From: an uncultured Lachnospiraceae bacterium
Lineage (GTDB): Bacteria > Bacillota > Clostridia > Lachnospirales > Lachnospiraceae
DNA: 38,776 bases
Direction of reading: 5' to 3'
Assembly (NCBI GenBank): GCA_902803155.1
Contig: CADCOU010000203.1
Location: 1 to 38,776, forward strand
This document shows, piece after piece, positions 21,833-30,034 of this stretch (the stretch's first letter is position 1; each line of letters opens with the position of its first letter). The notes below the pieces were generated by a model, which saw nothing but the letters and a program-made list of their open reading frames with translations, did no database searches and was not told the origin of the DNA. Both the position numbers and the translations under genes were made by a program.

Positions 21833-24190
21833 ATGGCGGATCAGAAGGGAATCAGGACAGATCATCTGCATATCGGATACAGCTGTGATCTGATCAGGGA
21901 TATCTGTATAGAGGTGCAGCCCGGACGCATCGTAACACTGATCGGTCCGAATGGCTGCGGCAAGTCCACACTGCTCAGGACTCTGACAGGAGAGCTGAGG
22001 GAAAGAGGCGGAGTGGTCTTTCTTGACGGAAAGGACAAGTCCGCTCTCCGGTCCGGCGATGTGGTAAAACGGATGTCCATGGTAATGACATACCGGGTCA
22101 GGCCCGAACTTATGACCTGCAGGGAAGTTGTGGAGACCGGCCGGTACCCGTATACAGGAAGATTCGGTATCCTTTCGGAACATGACAGGGCACTCGTGCA
22201 GGAGGCCATGGAGTGGACGGATGTCGCCGGGATCGGGGATGAATACATCCAGAATATCAGCGACGGACAGCGGCAGAGAGTGATGCTGTCAAGAGCCATC
22301 TGCCAGGAGCCGGAGGTGCTGATCCTGGATGAACCGACCTCCTACCTGGATATCCGGCACAGGCTGGATCTTCTTCAGAAGATCAAAGATCTGTCAAAGG
22401 AGAGGGACATTGCAGTACTGATGTCTCTGCATGAGCTTGAAACTGCCATGAAGATATCCGATACCGTTGTGGCCCTGGGAGAAGGAAAAGTCCTGAGGAT
22501 CGGGACGCCGCAGGAGGTGTTCCGGGAGGACTTTATCCGGAAACTGTACGACATTGAACGCGCCGACACGGAATATCTGGGATATGAACCGTGGTTTGAG
22601 GACAATGACTTCACCGGGGAAACAAACAGGAACGGGCAGGCAATACCATCGGAAAATGCAGACTGTAATATCCGGGTAAATACGCTTCCGGAGAAGCACT
22701 CCAAAGCCAGACCTATCATGATACAGGGAACGATGTCCAATGCGGGAAAGAGCATGATCGCGGCAGGGCTGTGCAGGATCTTTGCTCAGGACGGATACCG
22801 GGTCGCCCCCTTTAAATCACAGAACATGGCGCTGAATTCTTTTGTGACTTCGGAAGGCCTGGAGATGGGAAGAGCGCAGGTGGTGCAGGCGGAATGCGCA
22901 GGGATCGATCCGATGGTCTGTATGAACCCGATCCTTCTGAAACCGACAAGCGACGAAGGTTCCCAGGTGATCGTCAACGGGCAGGTCGTCGGAAATATGA
23001 GCGCGGCGGAGTATTTCCGACGGAAAAAAGAGTTTGCCGGAGATATCCGGAAGGCTTATGAGAAGCTCTCGGATATGGCGGACATCATCGTAGTGGAAGG
23101 CGCCGGATCCCCGGCAGAGATGAACCTCAGGCAGGATGACATCGTGAATATGGGGCTTGCGGAGATGATCGATGCCCCGGTCCTCCTGGTCGGAGATATT
23201 GACAGGGGCGGCGTGTTCGCGCAGCTGATCGGAACGATGGATCTTCTGGAGGAAAATGAGAGAAAACGGGTGAAGGGTTTCATCGTCAACAAGTTCCGGG
23301 GAGATCCCGGGCTGTTCGAGGACGGAATCCGGATACTGGAAGAAAGAGGGCGGACAAAGGTCGTCGGAGTCGTACCCTGGCTGGATGTGAAGCTGGACGA
23401 TGAAGATTCCCTGTCGGAACGTTTCCGTGCAGTGCCGGCGAAGCACTTTGATATCGCGGTGATACGCCTGAAGCACATTTCCAATTTCACGGATTTTGAT
23501 ACCTTCGAACAGCTGGAGGATGTCTCTGTCCGGTACGTGTCTTCCCCGGAAGAACTGGGAGATCCGGACATGATCGTGATACCGGGATCCAAGAATACGA
23601 TCGCGGATCTTAAGTGGCTGAAGGAAGCAGGGATCGCGGGAAGGATCACGGAGAAGGCAGAGGAAGGAACCGTTATCTTCGGGATCTGCGGGGGTTATCA
23701 GATGCTCGGAAGATCCGTGGAAGATCCTCAGGGAACAGAATCCGGAGGAAGAGAGGATGGACTATGCCTTTTGCCCGTCGATACGGAGCTTGGAAATGAG
23801 AAAGAAAGGAGATCCTATTCCGGTGAGATCGCAGGCGCCACGGGTGTGCTTGAGGACCTGAAGGGAGCCGGTGTCCGGGGATACGAGATCCATATGGGAC
23901 GGACCCTGCCATACGAAGACCTGACGGAATTCACCTCCGGCGGGACCGGATACTGCAGAGGGGACATTTACGGCAGCTATGTGCACGGACTTTTTGACAG
24001 GAGGGAGATCATGACACGGGTCATCTGTGCGATATCCGGAAGGAAAGGTGCGGAGATCGATGTCAGCAGGGCTGTGGATTATGAAGCTTTCCGACAGACC
24101 CAGTATGACATCCTTGCGCAGAAGCTCAGAGAGAGTCTGGATATGGACTACATATACGGACTTATGGGAATAGAGAGACATGACGATTGA
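21833..24190 (+). CDS. Fusion of ABC transporter ATPase with cobyric acid synthase (CobQ/CbiP)
   Basis: A 785-residue two-part protein. Residues 1-250 are an importer ATPase of the BtuD/HmuV type: Walker A GPNGCGKST (38-46), signature NISDGQRQR, Walker B VLILDEPTS, H-loop SLHE; the Q-loop position reads VMTYR without Gln. After a linker (about 251-290), residues 291-785 are full-length cobyric acid synthase, which amidates four side chains of adenosylcobyrinate diamide: QGTMSNAGKS (ATP), PFKSQNMALNSF, GDIDRGGVFAQL, GSKNTIADL, then the amidotransferase half with Cys 619 in GICGGYQMLG and His 718 in YVHGLFD. The frame is unbroken. ATG 21809 and 21824 are alternative starts; 21833 follows AGGG nine bases away. 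CobQ's stop overlaps the cobT start. Confidence 0.9.
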   Translation: MADQKGIRTDHLHIGYSCDLIRDICIEVQPGRIVTLIGPNGCGKSTLLRTLTGELRERGGVVFLDGKDKSALRSGDVVKRMSMVMTYRVRPELMTCREVVETGRYPYTGRFGILSEHDRALVQEAMEWTDVAGIGDEYIQNISDGQRQRVMLSRAICQEPEVLILDEPTSYLDIRHRLDLLQKIKDLSKERDIAVLMSLHELETAMKISDTVVALGEGKVLRIGTPQEVFREDFIRKLYDIERADTEYLGYEPWFEDNDFTGETNRNGQAIPSENADCNIRVNTLPEKHSKARPIMIQGTMSNAGKSMIAAGLCRIFAQDGYRVAPFKSQNMALNSFVTSEGLEMGRAQVVQAECAGIDPMVCMNPILLKPTSDEGSQVIVNGQVVGNMSAAEYFRRKKEFAGDIRKAYEKLSDMADIIVVEGAGSPAEMNLRQDDIVNMGLAEMIDAPVLLVGDIDRGGVFAQLIGTMDLLEENERKRVKGFIVNKFRGDPGLFEDGIRILEERGRTKVVGVVPWLDVKLDDEDSLSERFRAVPAKHFDIAVIRLKHISNFTDFDTFEQLEDVSVRYVSSPEELGDPDMIVIPGSKNTIADLKWLKEAGIAGRITEKAEEGTVIFGICGGYQMLGRSVEDPQGTESGGREDGLCLLPVDTELGNEKERRSYSGEIAGATGVLEDLKGAGVRGYEIHMGRTLPYEDLTEFTSGGTGYCRGDIYGSYVHGLFDRREIMTRVICAISGRKGAEIDVSRAVDYEAFRQTQYDILAQKLRESLDMDYIYGLMGIERHDD

Positions 24191-25304
24191 AGAATTGTGC
24201 TCCATCCGGATCAGCAAGCCGGATCCCGGGATCCGGGATGAGGCAAAGAAGAGATGGGATGCGATAGCGAAACCGATAGACGGTCTGGGCAGGATGGAAG
24301 AGATCATCTGCAGGATTGCTTCCGCAAGGGGAGAACTGTGCCCGGATATTTCGAAGAAAGCACTGGTGATCATGTGCGCCGATAACGGAGTGGTCCGGGA
24401 AGGTGTCTCCCAGACGGACCAGAGCGTCACAGGGCAGGTAGCACACCTTATGGGGGAGCGGAAGAGCTCCGTCGGGATCATGATCCGGGGATATGGAGCG
24501 GATATCTTCACGATTGACGTGGGGATTAACTCAGATGAGAAATATCCCGGCGTCATTGACAGGAAAGTGAGAAAAGGCACCGCTGACATTGCTTTAGGGC
24601 CGGCCATGACGGAGCGGGAATGCCTGAAAGCCATTGAAGCAGGGATCGGGACAGTCAGAGACTGCAGTGAGAAGGGGTATGGACTGATCGCAGCCGGGGA
24701 GATGGGGATCGGCAACACGACTACCGGCACGGCGCTTCTGTGTGCATTGACCGGTATGGATCCCGCCCTGCTTACGGGACCGGGGGCCGGACTGCCTGAG
24801 AGTGGCTTGAAGAGAAAAGAGCAGGTGATCCGGAACGCCCTGGAACTTCACCTCAGAGAAATCGGGGAAAACGGGACATTATCTCCGCAGGGCGAAAACA
24901 CGGCGGAAGGGTTCGATTCCCCTCAGAGTGTTTTTGAATGTTTGCGAAGGCTGGGAGGACTGGACATCGCAGGGATGACCGGGGTGTTCATCGGAGGAGC
25001 CATGTACAGGATCCCGGTGGTCATCGACGGCCTGATCTGTGCAGCTGCAGCCCTTACGGCCCAGAGGATCGTGAACGGATGCAGAGAGTATATGATTGCA
25101 TCCCACACCGGACGGGAGAAAGGAACCGATGTGGCGCTGGACCTTCTTCAGCTCAGTCCCGTGATCTGCGCTGATCTTTCCCTGGGAGAGGGGACCGGAG
25201 CAGTCATGCTGTTTCCCCTTCTGGATATGGCCATGGCGCTCTATGCAGAGGGCAGTTCATTTTCAGAGACAGGGATCCGGAAGTATGAGAGGTATCAGGG
25301 ATGA
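24180..25304 (+). CDS. cobT: Nicotinate-nucleotide-dimethylbenzimidazole phosphoribosyltransferase
   Basis: A 374-residue enzyme that activates the lower-ligand base by forming its alpha-ribotide from nicotinate mononucleotide. Family features are AKPIDGLGRMEEII, VIMCADNGVVREGVSQT, GEMGIGNTTTGTALLC, TGPGAGLPESGL, and the catalytic Glu 337 in LGEGTGAVMLFPLLDMA. It is slightly longer than the usual 350 residues because of an insert around 225-250 (GTLSPQGENTAEG). The start overlaps the CobQ stop by 11 bases and its own stop overlaps the cobU start (ATGA). The base used cannot be read from sequence; no bluB is in the window. Confidence 0.96.
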   Translation: MTIEELCSIRISKPDPGIRDEAKKRWDAIAKPIDGLGRMEEIICRIASARGELCPDISKKALVIMCADNGVVREGVSQTDQSVTGQVAHLMGERKSSVGIMIRGYGADIFTIDVGINSDEKYPGVIDRKVRKGTADIALGPAMTERECLKAIEAGIGTVRDCSEKGYGLIAAGEMGIGNTTTGTALLCALTGMDPALLTGPGAGLPESGLKRKEQVIRNALELHLREIGENGTLSPQGENTAEGFDSPQSVFECLRRLGGLDIAGMTGVFIGGAMYRIPVVIDGLICAAAALTAQRIVNGCREYMIASHTGREKGTDVALDLLQLSPVICADLSLGEGTGAVMLFPLLDMAMALYAEGSSFSETGIRKYERYQG

Positions 25305-25846
25305 TTACACTGGTTATCGGAACGCCGGACAGCGGCAAATCAGCGCTCGCCGAGGAGCTCGTGCTGAAGTCGGGGATAGAGCCGCGCTATTACCTTGCCA
25401 CGATGAAGGTCATCGATGAAGCAGGGGCGGAGCGCGTGGAAAAGCACCTGAAACAGAGGGAAGGGAAGGGGTTTATTACAATCGAGCGTTCCGTTGATAT
25501 CCTCTCAGCGGCGGAAGAGATGGAAGATCCCGCCCATGCGGCAGTCCTTCTGGAATGCGTATCGAACCTGGTCGGAAATGAGATGCATGACGCTTCGGAC
25601 CGCGCGGAGATGTGCAGACAGGGACCACAGTCTGAGGAACAGTTCGCGGATGCAGTTGCGGAGGATATCAGGATCCTCGGCAGCAAAGTCCGGAACCTGG
25701 TTATCGTCACGAATGAATATGACAGGGACGGCAGCGGATACGACGAGGACACCCGCCTCTATGTGAGGCTGCTGGATCTGGTAAATGTGAGACTGACCGG
25801 GTATGCGGACAGGGTATATAACTTAGAAAGGAACGATACAGATTGA
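25301..25846 (+). CDS. cobU: Adenosylcobinamide kinase / guanylyltransferase
   Basis: A 181-residue bifunctional enzyme that phosphorylates adenosylcobinamide and then transfers GMP to it. The P-loop is GTPDSGKS (7-14); the guanylylated His lies in AERVEKHLKQR (His 49); ECVSNLVGNEM and VIVTNEYDRDGSGYDEDTR match the conserved LxNxxxNE and VxNEVGxGIVP regions, though the latter reads DRDGSGYDE instead of VGxGIVP, a divergence seen in some clostridial proteins. Translationally coupled to cobT (ATGA overlap) and cobS (overlapping TTGA). Confidence 0.92.
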   Translation: MITLVIGTPDSGKSALAEELVLKSGIEPRYYLATMKVIDEAGAERVEKHLKQREGKGFITIERSVDILSAAEEMEDPAHAAVLLECVSNLVGNEMHDASDRAEMCRQGPQSEEQFADAVAEDIRILGSKVRNLVIVTNEYDRDGSGYDEDTRLYVRLLDLVNVRLTGYADRVYNLERNDTD

Positions 25847-26637
25847 GATATCTCAGATGGCTTGCGGCGGCGTTTTCCCTGTACAGCAGGATCCCGATGC
25901 CGCATCTTGAATGGAAGGATGACGACATGGCTTGCAGCCTGGCATTCTTCCCGCTTGTCGGGGCGGTAATCGGTGCGGTCATCTGCCTGGTCAATATCCC
26001 GCAGCAGGCGAGGGAACTGCCTGCAGCTGTCAGGGTGATGCTGACCCTGCTGGCGCCTCTGCTGATCACGGGAGGGTTTCATCTTGACGGTTTCATGGAT
26101 ACGGAAGATGCGCTGCGCTCCTATGCCGGAAGAGAGAAGAAACTGGAGATCCTGAGAGATCCACATGTCGGGGCATTTGCAGTGATCGGTCTTATCCGAT
26201 GCATGCTGATCCTGACCTGCGCGGTGACATATATCCTGCTGTATGAACCGTACAGCCCTGGAACGATCCCGATCCTTGCGTCTGTATTCGTGACCGGGCG
26301 GTGTCTCAGCGCGCTTTCATCGCTTCTGCTTCGAAAGGCCAGGAAAGACGGTATGCTGTATTCGGAGACTGCCGGAGGCAAAGGTGGCAGGAGGGGGTTG
26401 ATTCTGTTCCCTGCCGTTCTGCTTGCAGCTTGTTCGGTATGGACACTGTATCTGGATGCGGCCTGCGGAGCGGCTGTCCTTGCGGCATACGCGCTGTATA
26501 CCGCATATTACAGGTACCGGACATACCGGGAATTCGGGGGAGTGACCGGCGATACGGCGGGACATTTCCTGGTTTCGGCTGAGACTGCGGCGTGTGCTGC
26601 CCTGGCTGCAGCCCTGTTTCTGAAGACCTGCTTCTGA
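25843..26637 (+). CDS. cobS: Adenosylcobinamide-GDP ribazoletransferase (cobalamin synthase)
   Basis: A 264-residue integral membrane protein that joins adenosylcobinamide-GDP and alpha-ribazole(-phosphate) to give cobalamin (phosphate). Hydrophobic helices run through the protein; the metal motif is GGFHLDGFMDTEDAL (about 71-85), followed by REKKLEILRDPHVGAFAVIG, both diagnostic. It starts with TTG 25843 overlapping the cobU stop; no in-frame ATG exists near the N-terminus, and YLRWLAAAFSLYSRIPMP is the normal beginning. AAAGGA lies 11 bases upstream. A 65-base gap follows before the phosphatase gene. Confidence 0.94.
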   Translation: MRYLRWLAAAFSLYSRIPMPHLEWKDDDMACSLAFFPLVGAVIGAVICLVNIPQQARELPAAVRVMLTLLAPLLITGGFHLDGFMDTEDALRSYAGREKKLEILRDPHVGAFAVIGLIRCMLILTCAVTYILLYEPYSPGTIPILASVFVTGRCLSALSSLLLRKARKDGMLYSETAGGKGGRRGLILFPAVLLAACSVWTLYLDAACGAAVLAAYALYTAYYRYRTYREFGGVTGDTAGHFLVSAETAACAALAAALFLKTCF

Positions 26638-26702
26638 GGAGAGGAAGAATCGCGCATAAGAGCCAGTGCATTCTTAAGCAGCAGCTGTACGGGAGGATCC
26701 AT

Positions 26703-27326
26703 ATGGCGCATAAAACAGTCTGGCTGATCCGGCACGGACAGACCCTGGGAAATGAACAGAAGAGATATAACGGAAGAGGAACGGATGAGCCTCTGTCGGA
26801 GGAAGGGATCAGGCAGGCCCGGCTGGCCGGGAAATGGATCGGGCAGATCATGGCTTCAGCCGGCGCATCGCTGCGCGTGTGCGCAAGCCCTCTGAAGAGG
26901 GCAGTCCAGACGGCGGATCTCCTGTTTGCCAATCCGAAGATCAGACAGATCGAAGACCTGGAGGAGATGGACTTCGGAGCCTTCGAGGGAAAGAGCTATG
27001 AGGACCTTTCAGGAAACCCGGCCTATCAGGCATGGATCGACAGCGGAGGCACACTTTCATTTCCGGGAGGGGAAACGAAAGAAGAGTTTACCCGCAGATG
27101 TTACCGGGGATTCCTGACAGCACTGGGGGATCCGGACAGGGAAGAGACGGTTGCCGTTGTCTGCCATGGAGGAACCATCATGGCGGTTATGCATGCCCTT
27201 ACCGGGAAGGATTACTATGAGTTTATGACGTGCAATCTGGGCGGATACTGTCTGGAGACAGAAACGGATGATGAAGGAATACATAGTTTTACATATCATG
27301 GCTTTGACAGCGGGGATCCTGGCTGA
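26703..27326 (+). CDS. cobC: Histidine phosphatase, probable alpha-ribazole phosphatase (CobC)
   Basis: A 207-residue phosphoglycerate-mutase-like enzyme, likely removing the phosphate from alpha-ribazole-5'-phosphate or cobalamin-5'-phosphate. The nucleophilic His is in VWLIRHGQTLGN (His 11), with SPLKRAVQTADLL, EEMDFGAFEGKSYED and VCHGGTIMAV (second His). The frame opens within cobS at 26592, but ATG 26703 follows GGGAGG by six bases and gives the normal N-terminus. Sequence alone does not separate CobC from other phosphatases of the fold; placement between cobS and cbiB makes it likely. Confidence 0.85.
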   Translation: MAHKTVWLIRHGQTLGNEQKRYNGRGTDEPLSEEGIRQARLAGKWIGQIMASAGASLRVCASPLKRAVQTADLLFANPKIRQIEDLEEMDFGAFEGKSYEDLSGNPAYQAWIDSGGTLSFPGGETKEEFTRRCYRGFLTALGDPDREETVAVVCHGGTIMAVMHALTGKDYYEFMTCNLGGYCLETETDDEGIHSFTYHGFDSGDPG

Positions 27327-28287
27327 CCTGATCATAGGAGACCCGCACAGCCTGCCGCATCCGGTCCGGGCGATCGGCGGACTGATTGCGCGGCTGGAAC
27401 ACTGGCTTATCGGGAACGGACATTCCGGAGAGGGCAGGGATAAGAGGTCGTTTATAGAGGAGAGAAGAAAGGGAACCCTTCTCTGGATGATCGTAGTCTT
27501 TGCGGTGGCAGCGGCAACCGCTCTGATAACTGTGTTTTTCTACCGGTTGAACCGGTATGCGGGGGCAGCGGCGGAAGCGGTCCTCACCTGTTATCTTCTT
27601 GCTGCAGGAAGCCTGTGCCGGGAGAGTATGGCGGTTTCAGATGCACTCGGCAGAGGAAACACTGATGAGGCCAGGCAGTCGCTTTCCATGATCGTCGGCA
27701 GGGATACGGCAGAGTTAAGGGAAGAGGAGATCATCAAAGCGGCGGTTGAGACGGTTGCGGAAAATACTTCGGACGGTGTGATCGCCCCGCTGCTCTATGC
27801 TGCGATCGGCGGCCCCGTGCTCGGCTGGGTTTATAAGGCAGTCAACACGATGGATTCGATGCTGGGTTATCGCAGCGAACGCTATGAACATTTCGGAAGA
27901 ACGGCAGCTGTCCAGGATGATATATGGAACTATATTCCTTCCAGGGTCAGCGCGCTCTTCATGATCCTTGCAGGTTTTCTTGCGGGCATTTTCTCCGGTG
28001 CATTTTCGGGGAAAGAGGCGTTCCGGATCTGGAGAAGGGACAGGCGCAGCCATCTGTCGCCGAATTCCGCTCAGACCGAGAGCGTCTGCGCCGGCGCACT
28101 GGGCCTTCAGCTGGGAGGAGCACATACCTACAATGGGATCACGGTTGCAAAGCCTGCGATAGGGGATCTTCGCAGGGAACCGGAAACGGCGGACATCGCC
28201 AGGGCAAATGTGCTGATGTTTATAACGGAAGGGTTTATATCCGTGAGCGTTCTGGCTGTCCTGATCTGTATTGCCCGGAGTATGTAA
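27268..28287 (+). CDS. cbiB: Adenosylcobinamide-phosphate synthase CbiB
   Basis: A 339-residue membrane protein that attaches aminopropanol phosphate to adenosylcobyric acid. Motifs: LADLIIGDPHSLPHPVRAIG at the start, SLSMIVGRDTAELREEEIIK, AAVETVAENTSDGVIAPLLY, KAVNTMDSMLGYRSERYEHFG, DDIWNYIPSRVSALFM, and NSAQTESVCAGALGLQLGGA near the end. It overlaps the phosphatase gene by 59 bases; ATG 27268 and 27271 are both possible, with GGAG about ten bases before the first. Aminopropanol phosphate is supplied by the next gene's product. Confidence 0.96.
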   Translation: MMKEYIVLHIMALTAGILADLIIGDPHSLPHPVRAIGGLIARLEHWLIGNGHSGEGRDKRSFIEERRKGTLLWMIVVFAVAAATALITVFFYRLNRYAGAAAEAVLTCYLLAAGSLCRESMAVSDALGRGNTDEARQSLSMIVGRDTAELREEEIIKAAVETVAENTSDGVIAPLLYAAIGGPVLGWVYKAVNTMDSMLGYRSERYEHFGRTAAVQDDIWNYIPSRVSALFMILAGFLAGIFSGAFSGKEAFRIWRRDRRSHLSPNSAQTESVCAGALGLQLGGAHTYNGITVAKPAIGDLRREPETADIARANVLMFITEGFISVSVLAVLICIARSM

Positions 28288-28304
28288 TTGAGGGGGACTG
28301 CAGC

Positions 28305-29369
28305 ATGCATGGCGGTGATATCTACCGGAATAAAGTGAATACGGATTTTTCAGTAAATCTGAATCCGCTCGGGCCGCCGCCTGAGGTCCTGCACGCACTG
28401 CAGACGTCCCTTGGCATGGCAGGATATTATCCGGATCCGCGTCAGGATGCGGTCAGAGATGCGATCGCGCAGTATGAACGGACAGAACCGGACTGTATCG
28501 CGGCCGGATGCGGAGCCTCGCAGCTGATCCTCGCGGCAGTAAGGGCGGAGGGACCGCGGAGCGCACTGGTTTATGAACCGGCTTATTCGGGATATGAATA
28601 TGCGCTGCATTCAGCAGGCTGTTTTGTACAGAAGGTCCCACTGAGAGAGGAAGATGACTATGTTCTTACGAAGCGGGATCTCGGAGCGCTGGATGTGCGG
28701 CCGGATATGGTCTTTCTGTGCGATCCGGCAAACCCTGCCGGTAAGAATATTGACACGGATCTGATCCTGGATCTGCTTGACCGGACAAAAGGACGGGGAA
28801 CCCGCGTGGTCCTGGATGAAAGTTTTCTGCTGATGTCCCGGAAAGCCGCAGCAGGAAATATGACGGGCAGGGGGGATCTGGTCAGGCGCTATGACAATCT
28901 GTATATCGTCCGGTCGCTGACGAAACTGTTCGCGCTTCCCGGGATCCGCATGGGATATGTCATGTCCGCTCCGGGCAATATCTCCCGTATCATGGGACAG
29001 CTTCCGGAATGGAACCTGCCGGTTACGGCCCAGGAAGCGATCAGAGCCGGGATGGAGGTACTGGGAAAGACCGATTATCTCAGAAGGACACAGGAGACGG
29101 TCGCCGCAGAGCGGGAATACCTTGCGCAGATGCTGAGAGAGTCGGGGATGGATGTCTATGAGAGCGATGCGCCATACCTTCTGTTCAGGGGACCGGAAAT
29201 GCTCTGTGAAGCGCTTCTTTCCAGGGGGATCCTGATCAGGGACTGCAGTGATTTCCCGGGACTTGGAAAAGGAATGTTCCGGATCGCCGTGAAGGAGCAT
29301 GCTGCGTGTGAATCATTCTGCAGGACACTCAGAGAGGTAATGAATGAAACCGGAGATTGTAAAGCCTGA
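28305..29369 (+). CDS. cobD: L-threonine-O-3-phosphate decarboxylase CobD
   Basis: A 354-residue PLP enzyme of aminotransferase fold I, making (R)-1-amino-2-propanol phosphate for CbiB. HGGDIYRNKVNTDFSVNLNP is the typical N-terminus; AAGCGASQLILAAVRA, the DPANPAGKN loop (Asn for PLP), VLDESFLL (PLP-ring Asp), and RSLTKLFALPGIRMGY with the PLP Lys follow. MFRIAVKEH supplies the carboxylate Arg. The frame extends back into cbiB, but ATG 28305 is preceded by AGGGGG eight bases away. It overlaps cbiC by 26 bases. Confidence 0.92.
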   Translation: MHGGDIYRNKVNTDFSVNLNPLGPPPEVLHALQTSLGMAGYYPDPRQDAVRDAIAQYERTEPDCIAAGCGASQLILAAVRAEGPRSALVYEPAYSGYEYALHSAGCFVQKVPLREEDDYVLTKRDLGALDVRPDMVFLCDPANPAGKNIDTDLILDLLDRTKGRGTRVVLDESFLLMSRKAAAGNMTGRGDLVRRYDNLYIVRSLTKLFALPGIRMGYVMSAPGNISRIMGQLPEWNLPVTAQEAIRAGMEVLGKTDYLRRTQETVAAEREYLAQMLRESGMDVYESDAPYLLFRGPEMLCEALLSRGILIRDCSDFPGLGKGMFRIAVKEHAACESFCRTLREVMNETGDCKA

Positions 29370-29970
29370 AGAAATCGAAAAGAGAAGTTTTGAGATCATT
29401 GCCTCCGAACTCATGGAAGCAGGTATCCGGCTCGACGAGCGGTATGCTTCTGTGATAAAGCGCTGTATCCATACATCAGCGGACTTTGAATATGCCGCGA
29501 CACTGACGTTTTCCGAAGATGCAGTGGAAGAGATGCGGCAGCTGATCCGGAGCGGCGCGGATATTGTGACGGATACGGCCATGGCAATGGCCGGGATCAA
29601 CAAGAAGAAACTCGCCTCATACGGAGGCAGGGTCCACTGTTTCATGGCGGATGAGGATGTTGCGAAGGAAGCCGGGCAGAGAGGAGTTACCAGGGCGGCA
29701 GTCTCTATGGAACGGGCCGCAAAGCTGGAGAAGGATATCGTATTTGCGATAGGAAATGCTCCGACTGCGCTGATCAGGCTTCACGAGATGATGGAGGAGG
29801 ATATCTTCACACCGCGGTTCGTGATCGGGGTCCCGGTCGGCTTTGTCAATGTGGTATATGCGAAAGAACTGTTTATCGGTTCGGAGATACCGCATATCAT
29901 CAACCGGGGACGCAAAGGCGGCAGCAATATCGCAGCGGCAATCTGCAATGCGGTGCTGTACAGCATGTAA
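29344..29970 (+). CDS. cbiC: Cobalt-precorrin-8 methylmutase
   Basis: A 208-residue enzyme that moves the C-11 methyl group to C-12 to make cobyrinate. The catalytic His 43 is in KRCIHTSADFEYA; VTDTAMAMAGINKK, AIGNAPTALIRLHEMM, GVPVGFVNVVYAKEL and GRKGGSNIAAAICNAVL are conserved. Length is normal. A 64-base spacer follows before the cbiD start. Confidence 0.96.
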   Translation: MKPEIVKPEEIEKRSFEIIASELMEAGIRLDERYASVIKRCIHTSADFEYAATLTFSEDAVEEMRQLIRSGADIVTDTAMAMAGINKKKLASYGGRVHCFMADEDVAKEAGQRGVTRAAVSMERAAKLEKDIVFAIGNAPTALIRLHEMMEEDIFTPRFVIGVPVGFVNVVYAKELFIGSEIPHIINRGRKGGSNIAAAICNAVLYSM

Positions 29971-30034
29971 CAGGATCGACCGAAGCAAGCCGTATACCGG
30001 CAGAGCGGAATGGGTACCTTTAGTGAGGTCTGTC

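Noticed and set aside
23762..24730. 322-codon open frame on the minus strand
   Set aside because: Spans antisense of the CobQ end and cobT start; Ser/Pro/Ile-rich shadow with no ribosome site.
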